In this document: piece after piece, positions 1 to 6,256 of the stretch
Layout of the letters: each line of letters opens with the position of its first letter
Position numbering within the stretch: the first letter of the stretch is position 1
Source: CBCPMX01 sp965120355
GTDB taxonomy: Bacteria > Bacillota > Clostridia > Oscillospirales > Oscillospiraceae
Assembly (NCBI GenBank): GCA_965120355.1
Contig: CBCPMX010000005.1
Span: 1-6,260, forward strand
Reading direction: 5' to 3'
Length of the DNA stretch: 6,260 bases
Notes under the pieces: model-generated
The model's input: only the letters and a program-made list of their open reading frames with translations
What the model was told of the DNA's origin: nothing
The model's database searches: none
Translations under genes and position numbers: made by a program

Positions 1-30
1 GAGAAAGCCCGCACTTGGCTCCGGGGAAGT

Positions 31-72
31 AAAAAACTCTTTTGCGGCCTGTGTACACTGCACCCAGCCCGC
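31..72 (-). terminator. Weak candidate terminator downstream of the permease
   Basis: Read on the minus strand, arms at 65-72 and 44-51 pair as eight positions with one G-G mismatch around a 13-base loop. Six T residues follow at 36-31. Seven bases separate the stem from the T run, which is longer than in a standard intrinsic terminator, so this is tentative. It begins about 30 bases past the permease stop codon, where a terminator would be expected. I see nothing coding or otherwise recognisable in 1-102. Confidence 0.3.
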
Positions 73-102
73 CAAAAGTTTTGGGCCTTCCCAGACAGCC
101 GC

Positions 103-1533
103 TTACGGCTTCTGCTTTTTCTCCGCGCGTTCCCGATGGTGCTTCGGCAGCCACCGCTCCCCCATCAGATACTCACAGATGATAGAGATGATGATACCGG
201 CAATCAGGCCCGTCTGCGGATTGGTAACGGCCAGAATGCCGCCGATGAGGCCGGCCACGCCGCGCTGCACATTGTTTTCGCAAATGCCCAGGGCCACATA
301 GAAACAGCCAAACGCCTGGATCATCAGCGTCAAACTCATGGACAGCGGCAGAATTGGCGTCACCAACGCCAACAGCGGAACAATAAAGCAGCAGATCCAC
401 TTCATCACATTGAAAGTAATCGCCCCGCCGAAGTAGGAGTACATATTTTCCTTACCGGTTTTGTAGCGTTCACAGACCGTGACCATCATCGCGGACCACA
501 GGGGCCCGGACAGGGTGACAGTAGGGCAGAACAGCGCCTGGAACACATTGCGGATCCCGCAGCAGACATTGGTCAGATTGGGATTGACGCGGACGTCTTC
601 GTCGGGACGGTATTTTTTCGCGTCCTCCAGAAACTCACTGCCGGCGACGATGTCGCCAAAGGAGATGACGTAAGCAATACATGCCATAGGTACCGCAGAC
701 AGCAGCATATCCCAGGAGGGCAGTCCCAGCCCCGCAATGCTGAAATTCTGAATCGACCATTTTAACCCCGGGAAAGGATTGAAGAGAAATCCGCCCGACA
801 GCACGCCGGAGGGCAGGTCGATCTCCCCCACCAGCATCCCCACAATATAGGCCACCAACAGCGCCGGCACAAAGCCGCATTTGGACAGGAAGCGGACAAC
901 CCGGCTGGTATTCTTCTGCTTCAGCCGGGTAAAACCGACAGAGAACAGCAGAAACAGCGATACCAGCACGCCCACAGAGAAGGCAATGGGCTGCTGATAA
1001 AAGCCCGCACCGCCTTCTTCTACGGCCATAAATCCGTATTTGCCGATGACGGCAGAAATACCGGCCCCCATCAGGATGCCAGCCTTGACCGATGCCGGAA
1101 CCTTGTTGACCAGCTTGGTGGCCAATCCCGTGGTACCCAGCAGCAGGTACAGGATTCCCAAAATCAACTGTAACGAGATCAGCGCCTCAATTCGCTGGCT
1201 GAATCCGTCAAAGGACAGCAGCCACGCGGAAACCAATGGCAGCGCCGGCGTAATCCAGCCGCCGACAATGGGATCGCCGGCCATATTTTGCAGGATGTAC
1301 AGCAGTTCGTGAACAGTGACTATGGCCAGCGCAATGGACATGTCCAATCCGAAAATATCCTGAAGATAGGCAACGGCAGACACACCGGTGAGGAACACCA
1401 CCATTGCCTGGATCATCTCAGGAATTTCCCAAGGGGCATGCACAAAGGGCAAACGAAATCGGAACATCCCGAGCTTTACTGCGGGCTGTTCCGCGCCATC
1501 CTCGCGCTTTGCGGAAGGCAGCATGATTGCCAA
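103..1533 (-). CDS. NCS2-like (xanthine/uracil permease fold) membrane transporter
   Basis: The product is a 476-residue, very hydrophobic polytopic protein with some 12-14 likely membrane segments. It has a short polar N-terminus (residues 1-35) and a basic C-terminal tail (about 459-476) that should be cytoplasmic. Features fitting the nucleobase/ascorbate transporter superfamily (UraA-type 7+7 inverted repeat) are GDPIVGGWITPALPL at 86-100, PASVKAGILMGAG at 146-158, SFGDIVAG at 291-298 in the position of the family's TM8 acidic motif, and a Pro/Gly-rich stretch at 336-345 followed by VCERYKTG. Proteins of this fold move purines, pyrimidines, ascorbate or anions across the cytoplasmic membrane, usually with H+ or Na+. 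The canonical NCS2 QNNG-type signature is not evident, so the substrate is unknown and a more distant SLC23/SLC26-fold family is possible. The TTG at 1533 is chosen as start because AAGGAG lies 9 bases upstream; the ATG at 1524 would be 18 bases away. An in-frame TGA directly precedes the TTG. The gene is transcribed alone and diverges from the aminotransferase cluster. Confidence 0.65.
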   Translation of the reverse strand: MAIMLPSAKREDGAEQPAVKLGMFRFRLPFVHAPWEIPEMIQAMVVFLTGVSAVAYLQDIFGLDMSIALAIVTVHELLYILQNMAGDPIVGGWITPALPLVSAWLLSFDGFSQRIEALISLQLILGILYLLLGTTGLATKLVNKVPASVKAGILMGAGISAVIGKYGFMAVEEGGAGFYQQPIAFSVGVLVSLFLLFSVGFTRLKQKNTSRVVRFLSKCGFVPALLVAYIVGMLVGEIDLPSGVLSGGFLFNPFPGLKWSIQNFSIAGLGLPSWDMLLSAVPMACIAYVISFGDIVAGSEFLEDAKKYRPDEDVRVNPNLTNVCCGIRNVFQALFCPTVTLSGPLWSAMMVTVCERYKTGKENMYSYFGGAITFNVMKWICCFIVPLLALVTPILPLSMSLTLMIQAFGCFYVALGICENNVQRGVAGLIGGILAVTNPQTGLIAGIIISIICEYLMGERWLPKHHRERAEKKQKP

Positions 1534-1542
1534 TCAAATCAA

Positions 1543-1548
1543 CTCCTT
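1543..1548 (-). promoter_or_regulatory. Ribosome binding site of the permease, selects a TTG start
   Basis: The minus strand reads AAGGAG here. Spacing is 9 bases to TTG at 1533 and 18 bases to the first in-frame ATG at 1524. This supports initiation at TTG. Confidence 0.65.
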
Positions 1549-1573
1549 TGTTTTCTCTGACTTACCTTCACAT

Positions 1574-1602
1574 ATTCTACACGAAAATTTACCGAATTAC
1601 AA
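1574..1602 (-). promoter_or_regulatory. Sigma-A-type promoter of the permease
   Basis: On the minus strand a -35-like TTGTAA (1602-1597) is separated by exactly 17 bases from a -10-like TAGAAT (1579-1574). The hexamers match the consensus at four and five positions respectively. Transcription would begin near 1567, giving a leader of roughly 35 bases. That is too short for a purine riboswitch, which often controls NCS2 permeases in Firmicutes. Confidence 0.55.
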
Positions 1603-1718
1603 CAGCAAAACGTGCCTTGCGGCATCAAATTGTATGGTTCGACCGAATTCCTGCATATTTTTCCCATAAATCCCGGCAGCAGATCCCTTTTTCGCTGCCC
1701 GCACTTCTAAGGTGCCAC
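1603..1718. other. Non-coding spacer between two divergent promoters
   Basis: About 115 bases lie between the two promoter candidates. I find no convincing gene or structured RNA. The one visible element is a small hairpin at 1701-1715 (GCACTT, loop CTA, AGGTGC, one G-T pair) just upstream of the cluster's -35 box. A regulator site could be here, but no known operator is recognised. Confidence 0.4.
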
Positions 1719-1747
1719 TTGCCGAACAGCACGTTTGGTGGTATGAT
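1719..1747 (+). promoter_or_regulatory. Sigma-A-type promoter of the aminotransferase-proC-ZIP cluster
   Basis: TTGCCG (1719-1724) and TATGAT (1742-1747) are separated by 17 bases, with four and five consensus matches. The predicted transcription start is near 1754, leaving a leader of about 78 bases before the ATG at 1832. That leader is GC-rich and contains no riboswitch I can recognise. Confidence 0.55.
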
Positions 1748-1818
1748 GGATTATAGAAATTTTTGATTTTGCAGCCCGGCGGCTCTGCAGGCGGTTCTCC
1801 CCTGGCCCCCGGACTTCT

Positions 1819-1824
1819 AAGGAG
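1819..1824 (+). promoter_or_regulatory. Ribosome binding site of the aminotransferase
   Basis: AAGGAG lies 7 bases before the ATG at 1832. It rules out the upstream in-frame TTG at 1763, which has no such site, and the ATG at 1826, which is too close. The first codon is therefore 1832. Confidence 0.8.
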
Positions 1825-1831
1825 TATGACT

Positions 1832-2998
1832 ATGGAATTTTCCAAGAGAATGGAGCGCTTCGGCGACTCTGTGTTCACTGTCCTGAAAAACCGGCGCAGC
1901 GCCCTGGAGGCCCAGGGCCGGCGTGTCATTGATCTTTCCATCGGCGCGCCCAATATTCCGCCTGCTCCCCATATCCTGAAAGCGCTCACAGAAGCGGCGG
2001 CGCAGCCGGAAAACTATATCTATGCCATTGTGGATAGGCCGGAGCTGTTACAGGCAGTGGCGGACTGGTACGACCGCCGCTATGACGTACAGCTTGACCC
2101 ATCCACGGAAATTGTCAGTGTCCTCGGCTCGCAGGAGGGACTGAGCCACATTGGGCTGTCCATCCTTGATGAAGGCGACGTGGCGCTGCTGCCGGAACCG
2201 TGTTATCCAGTCTTTGCTGACGGTGCAGCGCTGGCCGGTGCGGAACTGCACTATATGCCGCTGCGGGAGGAGAAAAACTACCTCATTGACTTCTCCGAAA
2301 TTCCGGAGGATGTAGCCCGCCGGGCCAAACTGATGATTGTCAGCTATCCCAACAACCCCACCTGTTCTTTGGCGCCGGACAGCTTTTATGAGGATTTGAT
2401 TGCTTTTGCAAAGAAATATGACATCATCGTCATCCACGACAACGCTTACTCTGAACTGGTGTTCGACAGTGCGCCCTGCGGCAGCTTCCTCCGCCATCCC
2501 GGCGCAAAAGAGGTGGGGGTGGAGTTCAACTCTCTGAGTAAAACCTATGGTCTGGCGGGCGCACGGATTGGGTTTTGCGTCGGCAATCCCCAGGTAGTGG
2601 GCAATCTGCGTACCCTCAAGTCCAATCTGGACTTTGGGGTATTCCTGCCGGTGCAGTACGCAGCCATTGCCGCCATCAGCGGCGATCAGAGCTGCGTAGC
2701 CGAAACGCGGGCCGCCTACCGGCGCCGCAGGGACTTCCTTATCCGCGGCATGAAACAGCTGGGCTGGGACATCACGCCTCCGGCAGGTACCATGTTCGTT
2801 TGGGCAAAAATCCCGGATAAATTCCAGTCCAGCGAGGAATGCTGTCTGCAGCTGCTGGAGCAGGCCGGCGTCCTGGTGACGCCGGGCAGCGCCTTTGGCG
2901 CACTGGGTGAAGGCTACGTGCGCATGGCGTTGGTACGCACGGAAGAGGAAATGCAGTGGGCATTGGATGCCATTGCGGAAAGCGGGGTTTTAAAATGA
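1832..2998 (+). CDS. PLP-dependent class I/II aminotransferase
   Basis: This 388-residue fold-type I aminotransferase should transfer an amino group from an amino acid to a 2-oxo acid in the cytoplasm using pyridoxal phosphate. The full active-site set is visible. DLSIGAPN lies near the N-terminus. YPNNPT contains N174/N175, one of which contacts the cofactor. HDNAYSEL contains D203, which pairs with the pyridine nitrogen, and Y206. SLSKTYGLAGARIGF contains K237, the Schiff-base lysine. GYVRMALVR contains R364, the likely substrate-carboxylate arginine. Length and motif spacing are normal for the subgroup related to LL-diaminopimelate, aspartate and alanine aminotransferases. The exact substrate cannot be read from sequence, so a dapL label is not justified. 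It is the first gene of a plus-strand cluster, and its TGA overlaps the ATG of proC (ATGA at 2995-2998), implying translational coupling. The partner gene suggests an amino-acid metabolic role, perhaps using glutamate as donor, but that is inference. Confidence 0.9.
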   Translation: MEFSKRMERFGDSVFTVLKNRRSALEAQGRRVIDLSIGAPNIPPAPHILKALTEAAAQPENYIYAIVDRPELLQAVADWYDRRYDVQLDPSTEIVSVLGSQEGLSHIGLSILDEGDVALLPEPCYPVFADGAALAGAELHYMPLREEKNYLIDFSEIPEDVARRAKLMIVSYPNNPTCSLAPDSFYEDLIAFAKKYDIIVIHDNAYSELVFDSAPCGSFLRHPGAKEVGVEFNSLSKTYGLAGARIGFCVGNPQVVGNLRTLKSNLDFGVFLPVQYAAIAAISGDQSCVAETRAAYRRRRDFLIRGMKQLGWDITPPAGTMFVWAKIPDKFQSSEECCLQLLEQAGVLVTPGSAFGALGEGYVRMALVRTEEEMQWALDAIAESGVLK

Positions 2999-3771
2999 AG
3001 GTTGGATTTATCGGAACCGGCAGTATGGGCAGCGCGCTGATGTCCGCCATGTCCAAGGGCGGCTATACGCTGTGCGCCAGTAACCGCGGCAAAGAAAAGC
3101 TGCTTCAGGTCTGCCGGCAGACCGGCGCGGAACCGATGGACAGCAACTTGGCTGTAGTCGAAGCCTCCGACATTGTATTTCTGGCGGTCAAGCCGGTATT
3201 CATGGCCGATGTACTGCGCCAGATCGCGCCGGCGGTGCAGCCGGATCAGATCATTGTCACCATGGCCGCTGGCATTGCGCTGGCAGACTACGAAGCAATT
3301 CTGGGCGCAGATAAAAAAATTCTGCGGATCATGCCCAACACCCCCGCCCAGGTGGGTGCAGGCGTGACTGCCTACTGCGGCAACGCCGCCGTAACGCCGG
3401 AGGACACCCAGACCGTCGTGCAGCTGCTGGAAACCGCCGGCATTGCCGTGGAACTGCCGGAGCGGCTCATGGGCGCGGTCATCGCCCTGACCGGTTCCAG
3501 TCCGGCTTATGTGTATCTGTTCATCGAGGCCATGTCTGACGGCGGCGTCATGGCCGGCATTCCGCGGGCCCAGGCCACCCAGTTGGCGGCGCAGGCCGTG
3601 CTTGGCGCGGCAAAAATGGTCCTGGAGACCGGCAAGCACCCCGGCGCACTGAAAGACGACGTCTGTTCCCCCGCCGGCACCACCATCCAGGCTGTGGCGG
3701 AGTTGGAAAAGCGGGGCCTGCGTTCTGCCGTCATCGAGGCCATGCGGGTCTGCGCGTCGGCGGGGAAATAG
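2995..3771 (+). CDS. proC: Pyrroline-5-carboxylate reductase
   Basis: The enzyme catalyses the last step of proline synthesis in the cytoplasm, reducing 1-pyrroline-5-carboxylate to L-proline with NAD(P)H. The product has 258 residues, close to the family norm (about 260-280). The N-terminal Rossmann motif GTGSMG is at residues 7-12, followed by LAVKP and by RIMPNTP (residues 111-117). The C-terminal dimerisation/catalytic part contains TGSSPAYVYLF (166-176) and the P5CR signature region LKDDVCSPAGTTIQAV (219-234). The start at ATG 2995 places GFIGTG directly at the N-terminus as in homologues; an upstream in-frame GTG at 2956 would only add an unconserved extension. The start overlaps the aminotransferase stop by ATGA and has only a weak purine-rich Shine-Dalgarno, so coupling is likely. 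The glutamate-to-P5C genes proA and proB are not in the window. A ZIP transporter follows 7 bases after the stop. Confidence 0.95.
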   Translation: MKVGFIGTGSMGSALMSAMSKGGYTLCASNRGKEKLLQVCRQTGAEPMDSNLAVVEASDIVFLAVKPVFMADVLRQIAPAVQPDQIIVTMAAGIALADYEAILGADKKILRIMPNTPAQVGAGVTAYCGNAAVTPEDTQTVVQLLETAGIAVELPERLMGAVIALTGSSPAYVYLFIEAMSDGGVMAGIPRAQATQLAAQAVLGAAKMVLETGKHPGALKDDVCSPAGTTIQAVAELEKRGLRSAVIEAMRVCASAGK

Positions 3772-3778
3772 GTGGCCT

Positions 3779-4561
3779 ATGGATTGGAGTTTGTTGGTTG
3801 GCGTCCTGATCCCGTTTTTGGGGACAACACTGGGCGCAGGCTGTGTCTTTCTGGTACGGGGGCAGCTCCATCCGCTGGTACGAAAAAGCCTTCTGGGCTT
3901 TGCCTCCGGCGTCATGGTGGCGGCTTCCGTGTGGTCGCTGCTGATTCCGGCCATGGAACTGTCGGAGGGACTGGGGAAGTTGGCCTTTGCGCCGGCCGCA
4001 GTGGGGCTGCTGCTGGGTATGGCGTTTCTGCTGATTCTGGACCGGCTGATTCCCCATCTGCACACTTGCGACAGCCAGCCGGAGGGGCCGCGCTGCCAGC
4101 TGAAAAAAACCACCATGCTGGTGCTGGCAGTGACGCTTCACAATATTCCGGAAGGTATGGCCGTGGGCGTCGTCCTGGCCGGCATGCTGTCAGGCAGCGG
4201 CGCCATTCGCCTGCCGGCAGCCATGGCCCTGTCGATTGGCATTGCCATTCAGAATTTCCCGGAAGGCGCCATCATTTCCCTGCCGCTGCGGGCTGAAGGC
4301 ATGACCCGCCGGAGGGCCTTTGTGCAGGGTGCGCTGTCCGGCATTGTAGAGCCGGTAGCGGCGCTGCTGACCATCGCCCTGTTTGAAATTCTGGATCCGT
4401 TGCTGCCGTATTTACTGGCCTTTGCTGCCGGCGCCATGCTGTATGTCGTGGTGGAAGAACTGATCCCCGAGTCTGCAGAAGGCTCGCACAGCAACATTGG
4501 CACCATTGGATTCGCATTTGGATTTGTGGTGATGATGATTTTGGACGTGGCGTTAGGCTGA
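3779..4561 (+). CDS. ZIP-family divalent metal transporter (ZupT/GufA-like)
   Basis: This 260-residue membrane protein has about eight predicted membrane segments. ZIP proteins bring zinc, and often iron or manganese, into the cytoplasm. The two metal-site helices are clear: HNIPEGMAVGV in TM4 (H121, N122, E125) and QNFPEGAIISLPL in TM5 (N159, E162). Further family marks are GIVEPVAA in TM6 (E191), VEELIPES at the end of TM7 (E226, E227) and a conserved C-terminal glycine-rich helix. The loop between TM3 and TM4 carries His and Cys (HLHTC, residues 93-97), a possible metal-sensing or metal-collecting patch. Start ATG 3779 is 7 bases after the proC stop, and an AGGTGG-like site overlaps that stop. 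It is the last gene of the cluster, followed by a strong terminator at 4669-4708. Family assignment is firm; metal specificity is not determinable. Confidence 0.93.
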   Translation: MDWSLLVGVLIPFLGTTLGAGCVFLVRGQLHPLVRKSLLGFASGVMVAASVWSLLIPAMELSEGLGKLAFAPAAVGLLLGMAFLLILDRLIPHLHTCDSQPEGPRCQLKKTTMLVLAVTLHNIPEGMAVGVVLAGMLSGSGAIRLPAAMALSIGIAIQNFPEGAIISLPLRAEGMTRRRAFVQGALSGIVEPVAALLTIALFEILDPLLPYLLAFAAGAMLYVVVEELIPESAEGSHSNIGTIGFAFGFVVMMILDVALG

Positions 4562-4668
4562 CATATGAAACACTTTCGTAAAATCAGCCTATTTTATGCC
4601 CGTCGTGTCGCTCAGGCCTGTATGAAAACAGGTGGAACGCACCTTCAGAGGCACTGTTTCGACAAGCT
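4562..4668. other. Non-coding 3' region after the ZIP gene
   Basis: No credible gene is present. An ATG-initiated reading frame from 4565 has no ribosome binding site, runs through the terminator hairpin and continues antisense to the solute-binding protein. Two small inverted repeats are visible: TAAAAT/ATTTTA (4579-4584 and 4591-4596) and CCTGT/ACAGG (4617-4621 and 4628-4632). Neither is followed by a T run. Confidence 0.4.
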
Positions 4669-4708
4669 GCCGGGAGGCTGCTTTGCAGCAGCCTCCCGGC
4701 TTTCGTTT
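4669..4708 (+). terminator. Intrinsic terminator of the aminotransferase-proC-ZIP cluster
   Basis: A perfect 13-bp GC-rich stem (4669-4681 with 4688-4700) closes a six-base TTTGCA loop and is followed by TTTCGTTT at 4701-4708. It lies about 107 bases past the ZIP stop codon. On the opposite strand no T run follows, so it acts mainly on plus-strand transcripts. It could still stall readthrough from the convergent solute-binding-protein gene. Confidence 0.85.
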
Positions 4709-4714
4709 GGGGAA

Positions 4715-4732
4715 ACCGGTTATATAACCGGT
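4715..4732. repeat. Perfect 18-bp palindrome between convergent genes
   Basis: ACCGGTTATATAACCGGT is identical on both strands; its halves are ACCGGT blocks flanking TATATA. It lies 9 bases beyond the stop codon of the minus-strand solute-binding protein. On the minus strand it is followed only by TTTCC, so it is at best a weak terminator for that gene. It could instead be a dimeric-protein binding site. No function is established by the sequence. Confidence 0.6.
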
Positions 4733-4741
4733 CGAAAAACC

Positions 4742-6256
4742 TTATCTTTCACCAGCCGAATATTCGTCATAGGCATTCTGGTATACATCAATCGCATCCT
4801 GAAGGCCATAGGCATAGAGCTGATTCACATAGGCATCCCAGTTTTCATCAGTGATCGCAAGATCGCCAACCATAAACTTGAGAAGCTGCTCCTGACTGTA
4901 GGTCACAATATCGGTAACGTTCGCAATGATGGAATCGCTTTCATTGGACGTGAGCGAAATGGCGCTGGGATAATAGTGCTCTGCGGTGACGCCCTCGCCG
5001 CTCATGATCTCCAGTGCCTCTAAAACCTCTTCCGTGTACATGGGATACAGCGCGTCGCTGTAGGTCATATACGGAAACAGGTTCCAGGTGTACAGGCCAT
5101 GGAGCGCCCGCATACTGAGCTGGTATTCGCTGTCTGTCAGCAGCTCAGTATACTCGACTTCGCCATCGCCGGTGTAGTAGAAGCTGTATCCTTCCTCTCC
5201 GTAATTTGCAAGAATTGCTCCGTCCTCAGTGAAGAAGTAATTCAAAACCTCAAGGGCCAGCTCCGGGTTCTTGCAGGTTGTAGTAATCGACATGGCCGAC
5301 TGGGAATCGACGATTTGCTGTTCATCGCCCCAGGTGTTTCGGCCGTTTTCATCCACCAGATTGGGGAAAAAGGAGACTTCGACGGATTCGCCGTTCAACG
5401 CATACTGCCGCCAGTCCGCAATAGAGGTCGGGGAATCCTCATAGACGCCGATTTGCCCGCTCAACAGGTAAGCGTATCTGTCGCTGGACTGATCGGAGGC
5501 GGTGGAATAGAAGGAGGGTTCAAAAATCCCGTAATTGTAGCAGTCGTTGAACCACTCCAGAAACGCCCTGTATTCGTCGGTAACCCATGCAACCGTCACT
5601 TCGCCGTCATTGAGATAGATCGGAAGCGAACCGCCGTTGTAGTATCCCACCGTTTCGGTTTGAAACGCCGCGCACATATAGACCAGGTCCGCATCGGCCT
5701 CAATGAAATAGGTGTAAGTCGGGTTGTAGGTGTCTTTGAATGCTTTCAGGATTTCTGTCAGCTCGTCGATTGTAGACGGCATCTCCATGTTCAGTTCCGC
5801 CAGCCAATCTGTACGGATCACCATACCGCGGCTGGAACTGGCAAGCTCGCCCTTTGTGATACTGTACACGGCATAGTAATTGCCTTCTGTCTGGGTCGCA
5901 CGGATATTCTCCTCGGACTGCGCCATCAGCAGTGCGTAATAATCCGGCGCATAGGTCGAGAGCATGTCGTCTGTCAGCTCAATAATCACGTCGTCATAGA
6001 AAGCCTGCGATAGTCCGCCGTTGTACCCGGTGACATTCAGCAGATCCGGCCAGTCTCCGGTTGCAATCATCAAATTGAAGTCGGTGTTATCGCCCATCCC
6101 GATTTGAGAGACAGAGGTGATATCGATCTTAACGCCCAGAGCCTCCTGCACGGTTTCCGTCAGGAAGTTCCCGGAGCCGCAGGCGGGATCGAGGAAGGTC
6201 AGGCTGGCCAGCTCTTGCTGAAATGCCTCCAACTTCTGCTTGCGGGTGCGCTCCAC
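4742..6256 (-). CDS. ABC-type extracellular solute-binding protein, 5' end replaced
   Basis: From about residue 36 of this 504-residue reading frame to the end, the product resembles the family-1 solute-binding proteins (LipO-like) of Firmicutes carbohydrate ABC importers. These are lipoproteins outside the membrane that hand substrate to LplB/YtcP-type permeases. Family marks are LGVKIDITSVSQ (40-51), FNLMIATGDWPDLL (60-73), PSTIDELTEILKAFKD (160-175) and CKNPELALEVLNYFFTEDG (328-346) followed by NYGEEG (351-356). The region is rich in Tyr, Trp and acidic residues, as expected for a secreted sugar binder. The expected signal peptide, lipobox cysteine and first lobe strand (roughly 60-90 residues) are absent. 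Residues 1-35 instead match a DNA methyltransferase. The nominal start is GTG at 6256-6254, but the frame is open to the window edge (upstream codon CCG), so the true start is unknown. As written, the protein could not be exported by a normal signal. No ABC permease or ATPase gene lies in the window. Substrate is unknown. Confidence 0.8.
   Translation of the reverse strand: MERTRKQKLEAFQQELASLTFLDPACGSGNFLTETVQEALGVKIDITSVSQIGMGDNTDFNLMIATGDWPDLLNVTGYNGGLSQAFYDDVIIELTDDMLSTYAPDYYALLMAQSEENIRATQTEGNYYAVYSITKGELASSSRGMVIRTDWLAELNMEMPSTIDELTEILKAFKDTYNPTYTYFIEADADLVYMCAAFQTETVGYYNGGSLPIYLNDGEVTVAWVTDEYRAFLEWFNDCYNYGIFEPSFYSTASDQSSDRYAYLLSGQIGVYEDSPTSIADWRQYALNGESVEVSFFPNLVDENGRNTWGDEQQIVDSQSAMSITTTCKNPELALEVLNYFFTEDGAILANYGEEGYSFYYTGDGEVEYTELLTDSEYQLSMRALHGLYTWNLFPYMTYSDALYPMYTEEVLEALEIMSGEGVTAEHYYPSAISLTSNESDSIIANVTDIVTYSQEQLLKFMVGDLAITDENWDAYVNQLYAYGLQDAIDVYQNAYDEYSAGER

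Noticed and set aside
136..765. 209-codon plus-strand open frame inside the permease
   Set aside because: It is antisense to a membrane protein with clear hydrophobic periodicity; the translation is Gln/His/Arg-rich with no motif.
1534..1602. Purine riboswitch in front of the permease
   Set aside because: The predicted leader is only about 35 bases, too short for the purine aptamer, and none of its conserved loops is visible.
1597..1989. 130-codon minus-strand open frame across the divergent control region
   Set aside because: It overlaps both promoters and the start of the aminotransferase and has no recognisable domain.
2914..4116. 400-codon open frame on the minus strand opposite proC and the start of the ZIP gene
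   Set aside because: It is a shadow of strongly conserved plus-strand genes. It is rich in His, Gln, Gly and Arg, shows no family motif and has no ribosome binding site.
4565..5023. 152-codon plus-strand open frame just after the ZIP gene
   Set aside because: It lacks a ribosome binding site, reads through the terminator hairpin and the palindrome, and is antisense to the solute-binding protein over most of its length.
5099..6013. 304-codon plus-strand open frame opposite the solute-binding protein
   Set aside because: The opposite strand has clear family motifs; this frame has none and arises from codon bias of the real gene.
4742..6256. A purposeful methyltransferase/solute-binding-protein fusion as a new defence or sensing system
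   Set aside because: The methyltransferase part has only motif I and no catalytic motif, and the binding protein has lost its export signal. The join breaks both domains, so an artefact or scar is far more likely.
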